Source: Gemmatimonadota bacterium
GTDB taxonomy: Bacteria > Gemmatimonadota > Gemmatimonadetes > Gemmatimonadales > Gemmatimonadaceae
Reading direction: 5' to 3'
Assembly (NCBI GenBank): GCA_016191225.1
Contig: JACPPC010000007.1
Coordinates: 62,001-126,000, forward strand
Length of the DNA stretch: 64,000 nucleotides
The notes under the pieces were generated by a model. That model was not told the DNA's origin, did not search any database, and saw only the letters and a list, made by a program, of their open reading frames with translations. Made by a program: the position numbers and the translations under genes. This document shows positions 1 through 8,365 of the stretch, in pieces; positions within the stretch are counted from its first letter, which is position 1; each line of letters begins with the position of its first letter.

Positions 1-81
1 GAGAATGTGTACCCACCGACGACCGGTGAGCGCTCGATTCTCACAACTCGATCTCACGTCCCCATTTTGAGGGAGTCCTGG

Positions 82-867
82 ATGAAGTTCACCCGCATTG
101 TCGCCACCACGCTTGCCGCGCTGATCGTCTGGGGCGCAGCGGCGTCGGCACAGCCGGCGACGACGGCGATGAAGTTCATCGGCACCGACCATCCCACCGC
201 CACCGTCGGCACGGTCAGGGGCGGTGTGTACGCCGCGAAGATCGGTGGCACGATCGTTGGCAGCTCCTACATCGGTGGCACCACGGTCGACGTCGTCTGC
301 GTTGACCTGCTGAACACGGTGTCGACCGGGCAGATGTGGACGGCGTACACGCAGACGCTTTACAACCCCGACCAGAATTACATGCGCTGGGGGTGGGAGA
401 CCGATTGGCTCCAGCGCTACCGTCGCGCGGCTTGGCTGACGGTGCAGATGAACGGCCTCCCCGACAACGACTTCAAGATCAAGGCGATCAGCACCGCCAT
501 CTGGCGCACCTTCACCGGCAGCAAGAAATACAGTGTCCCGGTCGGCACGGGCTCCACGTACGGCTGGACCAACGTCGACGGCGACGCCTCGATCTGGACC
601 GCCGCCAAGGATTGGATCAACAAGTCCATCGCGGCCGAGGCCTCCATCAGCGCGTCGAACCTTGACTACTGGAAGAACTTCACGGTGCTCTCCGACAGGG
701 CCATGACCAAGGTCTATTCGGGCTCGGGCGCCACCAGGAAGTGGATCGGCATGTCCGGCGGCGCCCAGGAATTCATCATGACGCCCGAGCCGGCGTCGCT
801 CGCCCTCCTCGCCACCGGCCTCGCCGGACTGGCCATGGTCTCTCGCCGCCGCAAGGCGAAGGCGTAA
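82..867 (+). CDS. PEP-CTERM sorted secreted protein
   Basis: Secreted protein of about 261 residues with a C-terminal PEP-CTERM sorting tail. ATG at 82 is chosen because a GAGGGAG ribosome binding site sits just upstream and the protein then begins with a signal peptide (MKFTRIVATTLAALIVWGAA, cleavage near ASAQ). The tail shows the three standard parts: the TPEP motif, a hydrophobic helix (LALLATGLAGLAMV) and a basic end (SRRRKAKA). In this class the tail is recognised by an exosortase and the protein is released or displayed on the surface, usually with exopolysaccharide. No exosortase gene lies in the window. The central part is not a family I recognise. Sorting class is confident, function unknown. 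Confidence 0.85.
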   Translation: MKFTRIVATTLAALIVWGAAASAQPATTAMKFIGTDHPTATVGTVRGGVYAAKIGGTIVGSSYIGGTTVDVVCVDLLNTVSTGQMWTAYTQTLYNPDQNYMRWGWETDWLQRYRRAAWLTVQMNGLPDNDFKIKAISTAIWRTFTGSKKYSVPVGTGSTYGWTNVDGDASIWTAAKDWINKSIAAEASISASNLDYWKNFTVLSDRAMTKVYSGSGATRKWIGMSGGAQEFIMTPEPASLALLATGLAGLAMVSRRRKAKA

Positions 868-897
868 GACAGGATCGGAGCACCACGCGTTTCGCCA

Positions 898-923
898 CGG
901 GCCGGCCAGATGCCGGCCCGTTT
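898..923 (+). terminator. Rho-independent-like terminator after the PEP-CTERM gene
   Basis: A perfect 9-bp stem (CGGGCCGGC / GCCGGCCCG) with loop CAGAT is followed by TTT. It begins 30 bp after the stop codon of the PEP-CTERM gene. Confidence 0.7.
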
Positions 924-1007
924 GCGTTCCGGGATTCGCCGCGTCCATTATTAGTGCGCCGGTCGGCGCTTCCCGGCCCTCGCGACAAACTCTCCTCCCT
1001 CGCTGCC

Positions 1008-1538
1008 GTGTCCACGACCAACTCCGAATCGCTCGAACGCCTCGCCAAGCCGATCTACTTCGTCGGGCTGCTCCTGATCCTGACGCCCCTGGCGGACTTC
1101 ATCACCAGCGTCTGGCCGTTGCAGCCTCGGGAGATCCGCTGGCGCTTCGCGAGCGTGGCCCTGCTCGGCGGCTTCCTCTTCACGCCGCTCCTTGGCTCGA
1201 CCCTCGCCCTCTTCCTCGCCACCGTCCTCGAGCACCGCGGGACCCAGCGGCTCATGGCGATCTTCAACATCCTGGTGTCGGTGATCCTGGTGGCGATGCT
1301 GATCGGCCTCTCGTTCGATACGCTGCAGTTGCGCAAGGCCGTGCCGCCGGACGCCCAAACCGCCTTCCGCACGTCGGCGGTGCGCGCGGCATTCAAGCAC
1401 GGATCGGTGGCGCTGGCCGCCCTCTGGCTTGGCGTCGTCGGGCTGCGGATGGCCGCCAAGGCGTCGCGCGACGAGGCGCGTCGCGAGCGCCCTCGGATGA
1501 CGGGGCCGGTGGTCGTCACTGGCACGGGGCAGTCGTAG
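1008..1538 (+). CDS. Small integral membrane protein, unknown function
   Basis: About 176 residues with four predicted membrane helices: around YFVGLLLILTPLADFI, ASVALLGGFLFTPLLG plus STLALFLATVL, IFNILVSVILVAMLIGL, and a last one near SVALAALWLGVVGL. A basic C-terminal tail follows. The GTG at 1008 starts the protein just before SLERLAKPIYFVG; an upstream frame extension overlapping the PEP-CTERM gene looks non-coding. I do not recognise the family. It stands alone between two hairpin terminators, so it is probably a single-gene unit. The start is uncertain because no strong ribosome binding site is visible. Confidence 0.6.
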   Translation: MSTTNSESLERLAKPIYFVGLLLILTPLADFITSVWPLQPREIRWRFASVALLGGFLFTPLLGSTLALFLATVLEHRGTQRLMAIFNILVSVILVAMLIGLSFDTLQLRKAVPPDAQTAFRTSAVRAAFKHGSVALAALWLGVVGLRMAAKASRDEARRERPRMTGPVVVTGTGQS

Positions 1539-1577
1539 CCGACCGCGGTTGAGCGACGCCGGCGCACGCCGGCACGG

Positions 1578-1621
1578 GAAGCGCCGAGGGGCCGCGCGAA
1601 GCCCTTCGGCGCTTCTGCTTT
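1578..1621. terminator. Long hairpin between convergent gene and tRNA
   Basis: A 15-bp stem with one G-U pair (GAAGCGCCGAGGGGC at 1578-1592 with GCCCTTCGGCGCTTC at 1601-1615) closes an 8-nt loop and is followed on the + strand by TGCTTTC. It lies between the end of the membrane-protein gene and the 3' end of tRNA-Leu and could serve both. Confidence 0.65.
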
Positions 1622-1628
1622 CAGCCAG

Positions 1629-1714
1629 TGCCCAGGGCGGGACTCGAACCCGCAAACCACTCGCGTGGTGGGGGATTTTGAGTCCCCTGCGTCTACCAAT
1701 TCCGCCACCCGGGC
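1629..1714 (-). tRNA. tRNA-Leu (anticodon CAA)
   Basis: Read on the minus strand, the 86-nt sequence begins GCCCGGGTGGCGGAATTGGT and ends CCCTGGGC plus discriminator A. The acceptor stem is 7 bp with one G-U pair. The anticodon stem GGGGA/TCCCC closes the loop CTCAAAA, which places CAA at positions 34-36, decoding UUG. A long variable arm (ACCAC-GCGA-GTGGT) makes it a class II tRNA, as expected for leucine. The T arm is GCGGG-TTCGAGT-CCCGC. CCA is not encoded. Confidence 0.95.
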
Positions 1715-1882
1715 AGGTGGTGCGGCGCGCGCCTCCCTGCCACTCGGCGCGCGCCCCGGCAAGATCGAGGGGAGAGGGCGCCGGGCGCAATCCCGCGCCG
1801 CGGCTGGACCGGCACGTGCCCGGGTTCCGACGGCGCACTCGCCGTGCGAATCGCCCGCCGGCGCGGTGCGGGGCGTGACGCG

Positions 1883-2818
1883 CTAGTACCCGCGGACGCG
1901 ATCCACGAGCCAGCGGGTGGGCTCGCCGCGTTCGAAGGCCGACAGGCACTCGAGGAAACCGGCGGCGGCGCCATCGACGGTGGTGAGACCGGAAATGTGC
2001 GGGGTGACGTACACGTCGGCTCGTGCCCAGAGGGGCGAGTCGGCCGGCAGCGGCTCCTTCTCGAAGACGTCGAGCACGGCGGCACGCAGCCTTCCGGTGT
2101 CGAGCGCGCGCGGGAGCGCCCCCTCGTCGGCGAGGGCCCCGCGACCGACGTTCATGAGCACCGCGCCACGGCACCGGTCCATGAGCGACGCCGAAAAGAG
2201 GCCGCGCGTCTCCCTGGTAAGGGGCGCGCAGAGCACGATCCAGTCGGCGTCGGGGACCAGTTCGGGGAGGCGTGCCACCGTCGCCACCTCACCAAGACCC
2301 TCGGCCGGCACCCCGGAGCGCGAAACCCCCCGCACGTCGCAGCCGAGGGCGGCGAAGGTACGCCCGACCGCACCGCCGACGTGACCCGTTCCGACCACCA
2401 GCACCCGGCCGCCGGCGAGGGGGCGGGGTTGGCCAGGCTCCCAGCGCCGGGCCGCTTGTGCCGCGTCCATCTTGCGCAGGTCCTGCGTGATGGCGAGCGC
2501 CCGCGCGGCGCAGTACTCGGCGATTTGCGGTCCGAAGTCCTCGGACGTGCGCGTGAGGACGATTCCCTCCGGAACCGGCGGGTCGACGTAGGCGTCCACA
2601 CCGGCACCCACGCAGTGGATCCAGCGGACGCCGCCGAAGCTCGGCGTCCGGGGTCGCCGGAAGCCGATGTAGCACTCCGCCCAGGCCAAGTCCGCCTCAC
2701 CAATTCGGTCGAGGTCCATGGCGCGGACATCGAGGTCCGGGCGGGCGGCGCGAATGCGATCGTCGAGCCCGGTGAGGCCTTTGTATCCGACGAGAACGCG
2801 CGTTGGGGGGGGCAGCAC
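1883..2818 (-). CDS. D-isomer-specific 2-hydroxyacid dehydrogenase (GhrA-like)
   Basis: NAD(P)-dependent oxidoreductase of 311 residues, probably reducing a small 2-keto acid such as glyoxylate or hydroxypyruvate. The nucleotide-binding loop is VGTGHVGGAVG near residue 143. The family's catalytic Arg (NVGRGAL), Glu (FEKEPLP) and His (YVTPHISG) are all present. Length matches the short GhrA-type enzymes, which lack regulatory domains. It is divergent from the serine operon across an 80-bp gap; hydroxypyruvate and glyoxylate would connect it to that operon's serine/glyoxylate chemistry, which is inference. The exact substrate cannot be read from sequence. Confidence 0.8.
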   Translation of the reverse strand: MLPPPTRVLVGYKGLTGLDDRIRAARPDLDVRAMDLDRIGEADLAWAECYIGFRRPRTPSFGGVRWIHCVGAGVDAYVDPPVPEGIVLTRTSEDFGPQIAEYCAARALAITQDLRKMDAAQAARRWEPGQPRPLAGGRVLVVGTGHVGGAVGRTFAALGCDVRGVSRSGVPAEGLGEVATVARLPELVPDADWIVLCAPLTRETRGLFSASLMDRCRGAVLMNVGRGALADEGALPRALDTGRLRAAVLDVFEKEPLPADSPLWARADVYVTPHISGLTTVDGAAAGFLECLSAFERGEPTRWLVDRVRGY

Positions 2819-2898
2819 GGCGGGGAAGGTAACGCGGCGCCGTGCCCGTTGAACGGCGACCCTCCCCGGGAGAGCTTTCAGGAACTCCCACCCCGCAC

Positions 2899-4509
2899 AT
2901 GACGATTCGCATCCTGGTAACCGATGGCGTCGACGCCGAGGGTGTCGCGGTCCTCACCGCCGTGCCCGAGTTCACCGTTGACGAAGTGCCGACGCTGCCG
3001 GCGGCCGAGCTGTTGCGGCGCATTGGCGACTACGACGCGATCGTGGGCCGCAGCGCGACCCGGATCTCGGCCGACCTGCTGAAGGCCGCCACGCGGTTGC
3101 GCGTGGTGGGGCGGGCTGGTGTGGGCGTGGACAACGTGGCGGTGGACGCCGCAACCGAGCTGGGGGTGGCCGTGATGAACGCGCCGGCGGGCAACACGGT
3201 GGCCGTCACCGAGCTGCTGTTCGGCTGCCTGATCGGGCTCATTCGCCAGATCCCTCGGGCGACGACCGGCGTGCATGAGGGGCGTTGGGAGCGCTCGAAG
3301 CTGATGGGGACCGAGCTCAAGGGACGGGTGCTCGGCATCGTGGGCGTGGGGCGGATCGGCGGCGAGGTGGCGCAGCGGGCCCACGCCTTCGGCATGCAGG
3401 TGATCGGCTACGACCCGTACATCACCGACGAGCGGTTCGCCGCGCTGCGGGTGGGTCGCATGGGGGCGCTCGACGACCTGCTCGACGAGGCCGACATCGT
3501 CACGGTGCACACGCCGCTCACGGAGGAGACCACCGGACTCGTGGGCGCGCGCGAGCTGGCGCGGCTCGCCCCGGGGGGCATCGTGGCCAACCTCGCGCGC
3601 GGAGGCATCGTCGACGAGGCGGCCCTGGTCGCCGCCCTGACCTCGGGGCACCTGCGGGGAGCGACGGTCGATGCCTTCGCGCAGGAGCCGCTGACCGGGG
3701 AGCATCCGTTTTGCGGGGTGCCGAACCTGCTCCTGACGCCCCACATCGGCGCCAACACGCAGGAAGCGCAGCGCAACGTGGCCGTGGACGTGTGCAAGGC
3801 GGTGCGCGACGCCCTGCTGAGAAACGAACTGTCGCGCTCGCTCAACGTGGCGGCGATCAACGGGGCGGCGTGGCGTGAGCTCCAGCCGGCGTTCGTGCTC
3901 ACGCAGCGCGCCGCGGCGGTGGCGCGCGCCCTCCTCGCCGAGCGCGGGCTGCGGGCGGTGGCCCGCCTGTCCGTGCGGTGCGGCACGGAGTTGGCGGGAA
4001 GCGGCTCCGCGCTGCTCGCCGCGGCGGCGGTGGGGGCGCTCGAGGGGGTGATGGAGACGGGGCGGCTCAACCTGATCAACGCCCGTTCGCTGGCCGAGGC
4101 GCGTGGCATCCAGCTGTCCGTCACGGAAGGAGCGTCGGGGCTCGCCCCGTTCGCGGTGGAGGTGATGCTCGGCGGCGGGATGAGTGAGCTCGCGGTGGCG
4201 GGGGCGGCCCCGCCCGGTGGCACGCCCCGCCTCACGCGCATCGGGTCGTTCCACGTGGACGTGAACCCGCGGCAGACGCTGCTGATCCTCACCAATCACG
4301 ACGTTCCCGGCGTGATCGGGCGGGTCGGAACGCTGCTGGGCGACGCGACGGTGAACATCGCCGAGTACCACCAGGCGCGGCTCGCGCAGGGGGGCGAGGC
4401 GCTGGCGGCGGTGAGCGTGGACGGCGAGGTGAATGAGGCGACGCGCAAGGCGCTGCTGGCGATCCCCGACGTGCTCTCGGCGACCGTCGTGCAGTTCCGT
4501 CCGGCGTGA
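2899..4509 (+). CDS. serA: D-3-phosphoglycerate dehydrogenase
   Basis: First enzyme of phosphorylated serine biosynthesis, oxidising 3-phosphoglycerate to 3-phosphohydroxypyruvate with NAD. At 536 residues it is the long form: N-terminal substrate domain, Rossmann domain with GIVGVGRIGGEVA near residue 147, catalytic Arg (LARGGIVDE), Glu (FAQEPL) and His (LTPHIGANT), then an ASB-type intervening domain and a C-terminal ACT domain beginning LLILTNHDVPGVIGRVG. The ACT domain suggests feedback control by serine. ATG 2899 is preferred over an upstream ATG at 2842 because the protein then begins directly with the beta strand MTIRILVTD. The stop overlaps the next start (GTGA), so translation is probably coupled. 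Confidence 0.93.
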   Translation: MTIRILVTDGVDAEGVAVLTAVPEFTVDEVPTLPAAELLRRIGDYDAIVGRSATRISADLLKAATRLRVVGRAGVGVDNVAVDAATELGVAVMNAPAGNTVAVTELLFGCLIGLIRQIPRATTGVHEGRWERSKLMGTELKGRVLGIVGVGRIGGEVAQRAHAFGMQVIGYDPYITDERFAALRVGRMGALDDLLDEADIVTVHTPLTEETTGLVGARELARLAPGGIVANLARGGIVDEAALVAALTSGHLRGATVDAFAQEPLTGEHPFCGVPNLLLTPHIGANTQEAQRNVAVDVCKAVRDALLRNELSRSLNVAAINGAAWRELQPAFVLTQRAAAVARALLAERGLRAVARLSVRCGTELAGSGSALLAAAAVGALEGVMETGRLNLINARSLAEARGIQLSVTEGASGLAPFAVEVMLGGGMSELAVAGAAPPGGTPRLTRIGSFHVDVNPRQTLLILTNHDVPGVIGRVGTLLGDATVNIAEYHQARLAQGGEALAAVSVDGEVNEATRKALLAIPDVLSATVVQFRPA

Positions 4510-5891
4510 CCGGCGTGGGCCCGACCGACGGGCGCGCCGTCACCGATCGCGACCTGCTGCGCGGCTTCGCGCGCGACGCGTCGGGGCTCGAGCTGGTTCC
4601 CGAGTCGGTGCTCCGCCCGCGCGATGAGCGTGACGTGGCGGAGGCGATCGCTGCGGCCGGCGCGGCGGGCACCACGATCACGGCCGCGGGGGCGCAGACC
4701 AGCACCACGGGGGCGTCGATCACCGACCGCGGCGCCCTGATGTCGCTGCGCGCGCTGGCACGGATCGGCGAGGTCGATCCGGTGCGCCGCACGGTGCGGG
4801 CCCAGTGCGGCGTGATCGTGGCCGACCTCCGGCGGGCCTGCGCTGAGCGGGGGCTCCTGTTCGCCCCCGACCCCACGAGCGACGAGGACTGTACGGTCGG
4901 CGGCGCGGTCGCCTGCAACGCGTCGGGGGCGCGGTCGTACGCGTACGGCGCCACGCGGCCGCACGTGCGCGCGCTGCGCGTCGCGCTCGCGGACGGCCGG
5001 GTCGAGGAGTTCCGCCGGCCGCAGCTCGAGAAGAACACCGCCGGCTACCTGCTGGCCCAGGAGCCGGTGGACTGGTTCGTGGGGAGCGAGGGGACGCTGG
5101 GCGTGGTGCTGGACGCCGAGTTCGCGCTCCTCCCCCTGCCGGCGCGAACCACGGGGATCGCGATTCCCTTCCCCAGCGAGGCGGCGGCGCTGTCATTCGT
5201 GGTGGCGGCGCGCGAGAGCGCGTCGGTCGCGCCGCGCTGCCTCGAGTACACTGACGCGCAGGCCACCGGCTTCATGCGCCGCGCGGCAGCGGACGAGTCG
5301 TGGGCGCGCGGGGCGGCGGCGATGGTATACGTGGAGGATTCGGGCAGCGATGCCGAGGCGCCGCTCGAGCGCTGGCTCGCACTGGTGGAGTCGTGCGGTG
5401 GGTTGGCCGACGACGTGCGCACCTACGAGGGCGAGGCCGCGCTGCGGGAGGCGCGCCGGCTTCGTCATGCGGTCCCGGCGGCGATGCACGAGCGGGCCGC
5501 GCCGTATCGCGCGCTCGGGGGCCGGCGGGTCAGCACCGACTGGGCGGTGCCCTATCGCGACGTGGCCGCGGCGATCGACCTCTCGCGCCGCGAGGCGGAG
5601 GGGCGCGGCATCGAGCCCGCGGTCACATACGGCCACGCCGGCAACGGCCATCCGCACCAGAACTGGGTGGCGCGAGATCCCGGGGAGCTGCACGTGATGG
5701 AGGGCGTGGTCGAGGCCACCCTGCGCGCGGTGATCGCCCGCGGCGGGACCGTGTCGGCGGAGCATGGGATCGGCAAGCTCAAGCGGCGCTGGCTGCCCCT
5801 GCAGCTCGGTGAGCGCCAGTTCGCGGCCATGCGCGCCCTCAAGCAGGCCCTCGACCCCGCCGGTACGCTCGCGCCGGGGAACCTCTGGTGA
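4506..5891 (+). CDS. FAD-linked D-2-hydroxyacid dehydrogenase (GlcD/D2HGDH type)
   Basis: Flavoprotein of 461 residues in the VAO/PCMH family that holds GlcD, D-lactate and D-2-hydroxyglutarate dehydrogenases. Visible family features: the FAD loop region ITAAGAQTSTTGASI, the segment GGAVACNASGARSYAYGA, SEGTLGVVLDAEF, the His-rich YGHAGNGHPHQNW, and the C-terminal VSAEHGIGKLKRRWL. It sits between serA and the serB-like gene with GTGA overlaps on both sides, so it is part of the serine operon. SerA-type enzymes can reduce 2-oxoglutarate to D-2-hydroxyglutarate, and an enzyme of this family recycles it in Pseudomonas stutzeri; that role is a good candidate here. Glycolate oxidation is the alternative. 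No partner subunits are nearby. Confidence 0.85.
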   Translation: MTGVGPTDGRAVTDRDLLRGFARDASGLELVPESVLRPRDERDVAEAIAAAGAAGTTITAAGAQTSTTGASITDRGALMSLRALARIGEVDPVRRTVRAQCGVIVADLRRACAERGLLFAPDPTSDEDCTVGGAVACNASGARSYAYGATRPHVRALRVALADGRVEEFRRPQLEKNTAGYLLAQEPVDWFVGSEGTLGVVLDAEFALLPLPARTTGIAIPFPSEAAALSFVVAARESASVAPRCLEYTDAQATGFMRRAAADESWARGAAAMVYVEDSGSDAEAPLERWLALVESCGGLADDVRTYEGEAALREARRLRHAVPAAMHERAAPYRALGGRRVSTDWAVPYRDVAAAIDLSRREAEGRGIEPAVTYGHAGNGHPHQNWVARDPGELHVMEGVVEATLRAVIARGGTVSAEHGIGKLKRRWLPLQLGERQFAAMRALKQALDPAGTLAPGNLW

Positions 5892-6547
5892 GGGCGCCGT
5901 CGTCGCCGCGGTTCGCGAGCCTGGTGCTGGACGCCGACTCGACCCTCGCGTCGGTGGAGGGGGTGGACTGGCTGGCCGGGTTGCGCGGCCCGGTGCTGGC
6001 CGCGGAGAGCGCCGTGCTCACGGCACAGGCCATGGCTGGCGTACTGCCGCTCGAGGCGGTGTACGAGAACCGCCTCTCGCGCATCCGGCCCACGCGGCGG
6101 ATGCTCGCCCTGCTGGGCGAGGAGTACGTGCGCTCGGTGGCGCCGGGGGCGGCGGCGTGCGTGGCGGCGCTGCAGCGGATGGGGGTGCGGGTGGTGATGG
6201 TGAGCGGCGGGCTGCGCGCCGCCTTGCTGCCGCTGGCGGCACACGTGGGGATCGCGGCCGCCGACGTGCACGCGGTGGACCTGTCGTTCGACGCGGGCGG
6301 CACCTGCACCGGGCTGGACGGGGCGCAGCCGCTGGCGCGGAACTTCGGCAAGCCGCAGGTCGTGCGCTCGCTTGGCCTCCCCGCCCCGGCGCTGGCCGTG
6401 GGCGACGGCGCGACCGACGCCGCCATTCGCCCCGAGGTCGCCGCCTTCGCCGCCTTCACCGGGTTCGTGCGACGCGAGGCGGTGGTCGCGGCCGCGGACC
6501 ACGTCGTGGCAAGTTTCGACGAACTGCGCGCCCTCGTGCTCGGCTGA
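5888..6547 (+). CDS. serB: HAD-family phosphoserine phosphatase
   Basis: Phosphatase of 219 residues, predicted to hydrolyse phosphoserine to serine. HAD motif I is LDADSTLASVEGVDWLA, in which the first Asp is the nucleophile, and the spacing of Asp, Ser/Thr and the following Glu matches SerB rather than generic HAD enzymes. Motif II is VVMVSGGL, the Lys motif is around NFGKPQVV, and motif III is LAVGDGATDAAI. No ACT domain is present, so this is the short form. The GTG start overlaps the stop of the preceding flavoprotein gene. Operon position between serA and an aminotransferase supports the assignment; substrate is inferred. Confidence 0.85.
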   Translation: MRAPSSPRFASLVLDADSTLASVEGVDWLAGLRGPVLAAESAVLTAQAMAGVLPLEAVYENRLSRIRPTRRMLALLGEEYVRSVAPGAAACVAALQRMGVRVVMVSGGLRAALLPLAAHVGIAAADVHAVDLSFDAGGTCTGLDGAQPLARNFGKPQVVRSLGLPAPALAVGDGATDAAIRPEVAAFAAFTGFVRREAVVAAADHVVASFDELRALVLG

Positions 6548-6593
6548 TGCCGTCGACGCCGCGCCCTGCCGCCGAGCCCCTGCCACCCTGCCC

Positions 6594-7703
6594 ATGACGC
6601 TCCCGCCCTTCGGCCGGTTCTTCCTTCCCGGCCCCACCGACGTGCATCACGACGTGCTGCAGGGGATGGTGCGCGGCATGATGCCGCACCGGGGCGCCGA
6701 CTTCGAGGCGCTGTTCGCGAGGCTCGTGGCGGGGCTGCAGGCGGTATTCCGCACGCGGCGGCCGGTCTTCATCAGTTCGTCGTCGGCCACGGGGCTCATG
6801 GAGGCGGCGGTGCGCGCCACGCCGCCGGGGCGGATCCTCGCGATCGTGAACGGCGCCTTCTCCGAGAGGTTCGCGCGGATTGCGACCGCCTGCGGCCGCG
6901 ACACGGTGGTGCTCGACGTACCATGGGGGCGCGGGGTGGCGCCTGGCGACCTGCGCGCCGCCCTGGCGAAGGGCCGGTTCGCCGCGGTCACCGTGGTGCA
7001 CTCGGAATCCAGCACCGGTGCCGCCACCGACATCCGGGCCGTGAGCGACCTGGTGCACGAGCATGGCGCCGCCTGTCTCGTCGACTCGGTGACCGGGATC
7101 GGCGCCGCGCCCGTCGAGACCGACGCGTGGGGGCTCGACTTCGTCCTCACGGGCTCGCAAAAGGCGCTCGCGCTCCCTCCCGGCCTCGCCTTCGCGGTGG
7201 CATCGGAAGGGTTCATGGCCCATGCCCGCGAGGGAACGGAGCGCGGAGTGTACTTCGACCTCGTGGAGTTCGAGCAGTACGCGCTCAAGCACCAGACGCC
7301 GAACACGCCCGCGCTGACCCTGCTGTACGCGCTCGACGCACAGTTGCCGAGAATCGCCGCCGAGGGGATCGAGGGACGCTGGGCACGCCACGCGGCGATG
7401 GCGGCCCGCACACACGCGTGGGTCGTCGAGGCCTCGAGCGAGACCGGGCTCGACCTTGGAGTGCTCGCGCCGCCCGGAGAGCGGTCACGCACGGTCAGCG
7501 CGGTCACCCTCCCCGAGGGCGTCAGCGGCGGCCAGGTGGTTGCGGGAGCCGCCGCGCGCGGCTACGTGATCGGCGACGGGTACGGCAAGCTCAAGGGTCG
7601 CACCGTTCGCATCGGGCACATGGGCGACCACACGATCGACACGCTCGATGGCTGCCTCGCCGCCTGCCTCGACGCGCTGCGCGAGGTCGCCCCGCGACGC
7701 TAA
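6594..7703 (+). CDS. Class V aminotransferase (serine/alanine-glyoxylate type, likely phosphoserine aminotransferase role)
   Basis: PLP enzyme of 369 residues in the alanine-glyoxylate/serine-pyruvate/phosphoserine aminotransferase group. The PLP-binding Lys lies in TGSQKALALPPG, the PLP-contacting Asp in LVDSVTGIG, and the C-terminal domain includes GYGKLKGRTVRIGHMG, typical of the AGT branch. The ATG at 6594 gives the usual start (FLPGPTDVH). As the last gene after serA and serB, it probably supplies the transamination step from phosphohydroxypyruvate, in place of a classical SerC. Its stop codon overlaps that of the converging gene. A role as serine-glyoxylate aminotransferase is possible. 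Confidence 0.85.
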   Translation: MTLPPFGRFFLPGPTDVHHDVLQGMVRGMMPHRGADFEALFARLVAGLQAVFRTRRPVFISSSSATGLMEAAVRATPPGRILAIVNGAFSERFARIATACGRDTVVLDVPWGRGVAPGDLRAALAKGRFAAVTVVHSESSTGAATDIRAVSDLVHEHGAACLVDSVTGIGAAPVETDAWGLDFVLTGSQKALALPPGLAFAVASEGFMAHAREGTERGVYFDLVEFEQYALKHQTPNTPALTLLYALDAQLPRIAAEGIEGRWARHAAMAARTHAWVVEASSETGLDLGVLAPPGERSRTVSAVTLPEGVSGGQVVAGAAARGYVIGDGYGKLKGRTVRIGHMGDHTIDTLDGCLAACLDALREVAPRR

Positions 7704-8365
7704 CGGTCGCCGGGCGGTTCGCCGGGCGGGCCCCCGGGAGGCGGCCCACCCGGGGGGCCGCCCATCGGGTCCATGCCCCCGGCGTCGCGTCGCCGCATTT
7801 CCTCGACGCGGCGGCGCAACTGTTCCTGCAGCGCGAGGTACTTTGCCCGCTGCACGGGCGAGAGGAAACTTGACAGGTCCTTGTCTTCGCTCTCGAGCAG
7901 TGCCGCGCGCTCCTTCTGGATCGCGAGGAGCTCCTGGAGCGCCGTGGCGACACGCGGGTTGTCGGCCTGCCGGTCGCGCTCGACCTCGCCGCGCAGGGAC
8001 TGGCGGGCGTCGCGCTCGCGCATGTTCAGCTCGCGCCGCCTTCCCTCAAACTTCCGGTTGACGTCGACCAGCTGCTGCATCTGCCGGTTGTCGAGCTGGA
8101 GGCGGTTGCGCACCACCTCGGCGAACCGGCGCCGGATCGACTGCTCGAGCATCATCCGGCGCTCGCCCCCCGGCCCGCCCTGCGGCGGGTCGAGGCGATC
8201 GGGGCGCTCCTCGGCACGCTGCTGGCGGTCCGAGGGCACCGGGCGGCCAAGCCCTGGGCCGGGCTGCCCCTGTGCGAGGGCCGCGCCGGGGACGAGCGGC
8301 GCCGCGCCGAGCAGGAGGGCGGCGAGGAGGCCCGCCCCGCGACGACGCACGCGGCCGGCCCTCAC
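7700..8365 (-). CDS. Spy/LTXXQ-like periplasmic protein of the sigma-factor operon
   Basis: About 221 residues. A signal peptide (GAGLLAALLLGAAPLVPGAA, cleavage near ALAQ) is followed by a charged helical region with LSPVQRAKYLALQEQLRRRV, which resembles the LTXXQ helix of Spy/CpxP-type periplasmic chaperones and metal sensors. The end is a Pro/Gly-rich tail. The GTG at 8365 overlaps the TGA of the anti-sigma gene, so the three genes form one operon. By analogy with other stress operons it may sense or buffer envelope stress upstream of the sigma factor. Family placement is by eye on one helix and is moderate. Confidence 0.65.
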   Translation of the reverse strand: MRAGRVRRRGAGLLAALLLGAAPLVPGAALAQGQPGPGLGRPVPSDRQQRAEERPDRLDPPQGGPGGERRMMLEQSIRRRFAEVVRNRLQLDNRQMQQLVDVNRKFEGRRRELNMRERDARQSLRGEVERDRQADNPRVATALQELLAIQKERAALLESEDKDLSSFLSPVQRAKYLALQEQLRRRVEEMRRRDAGGMDPMGGPPGGPPPGGPPGEPPGDR

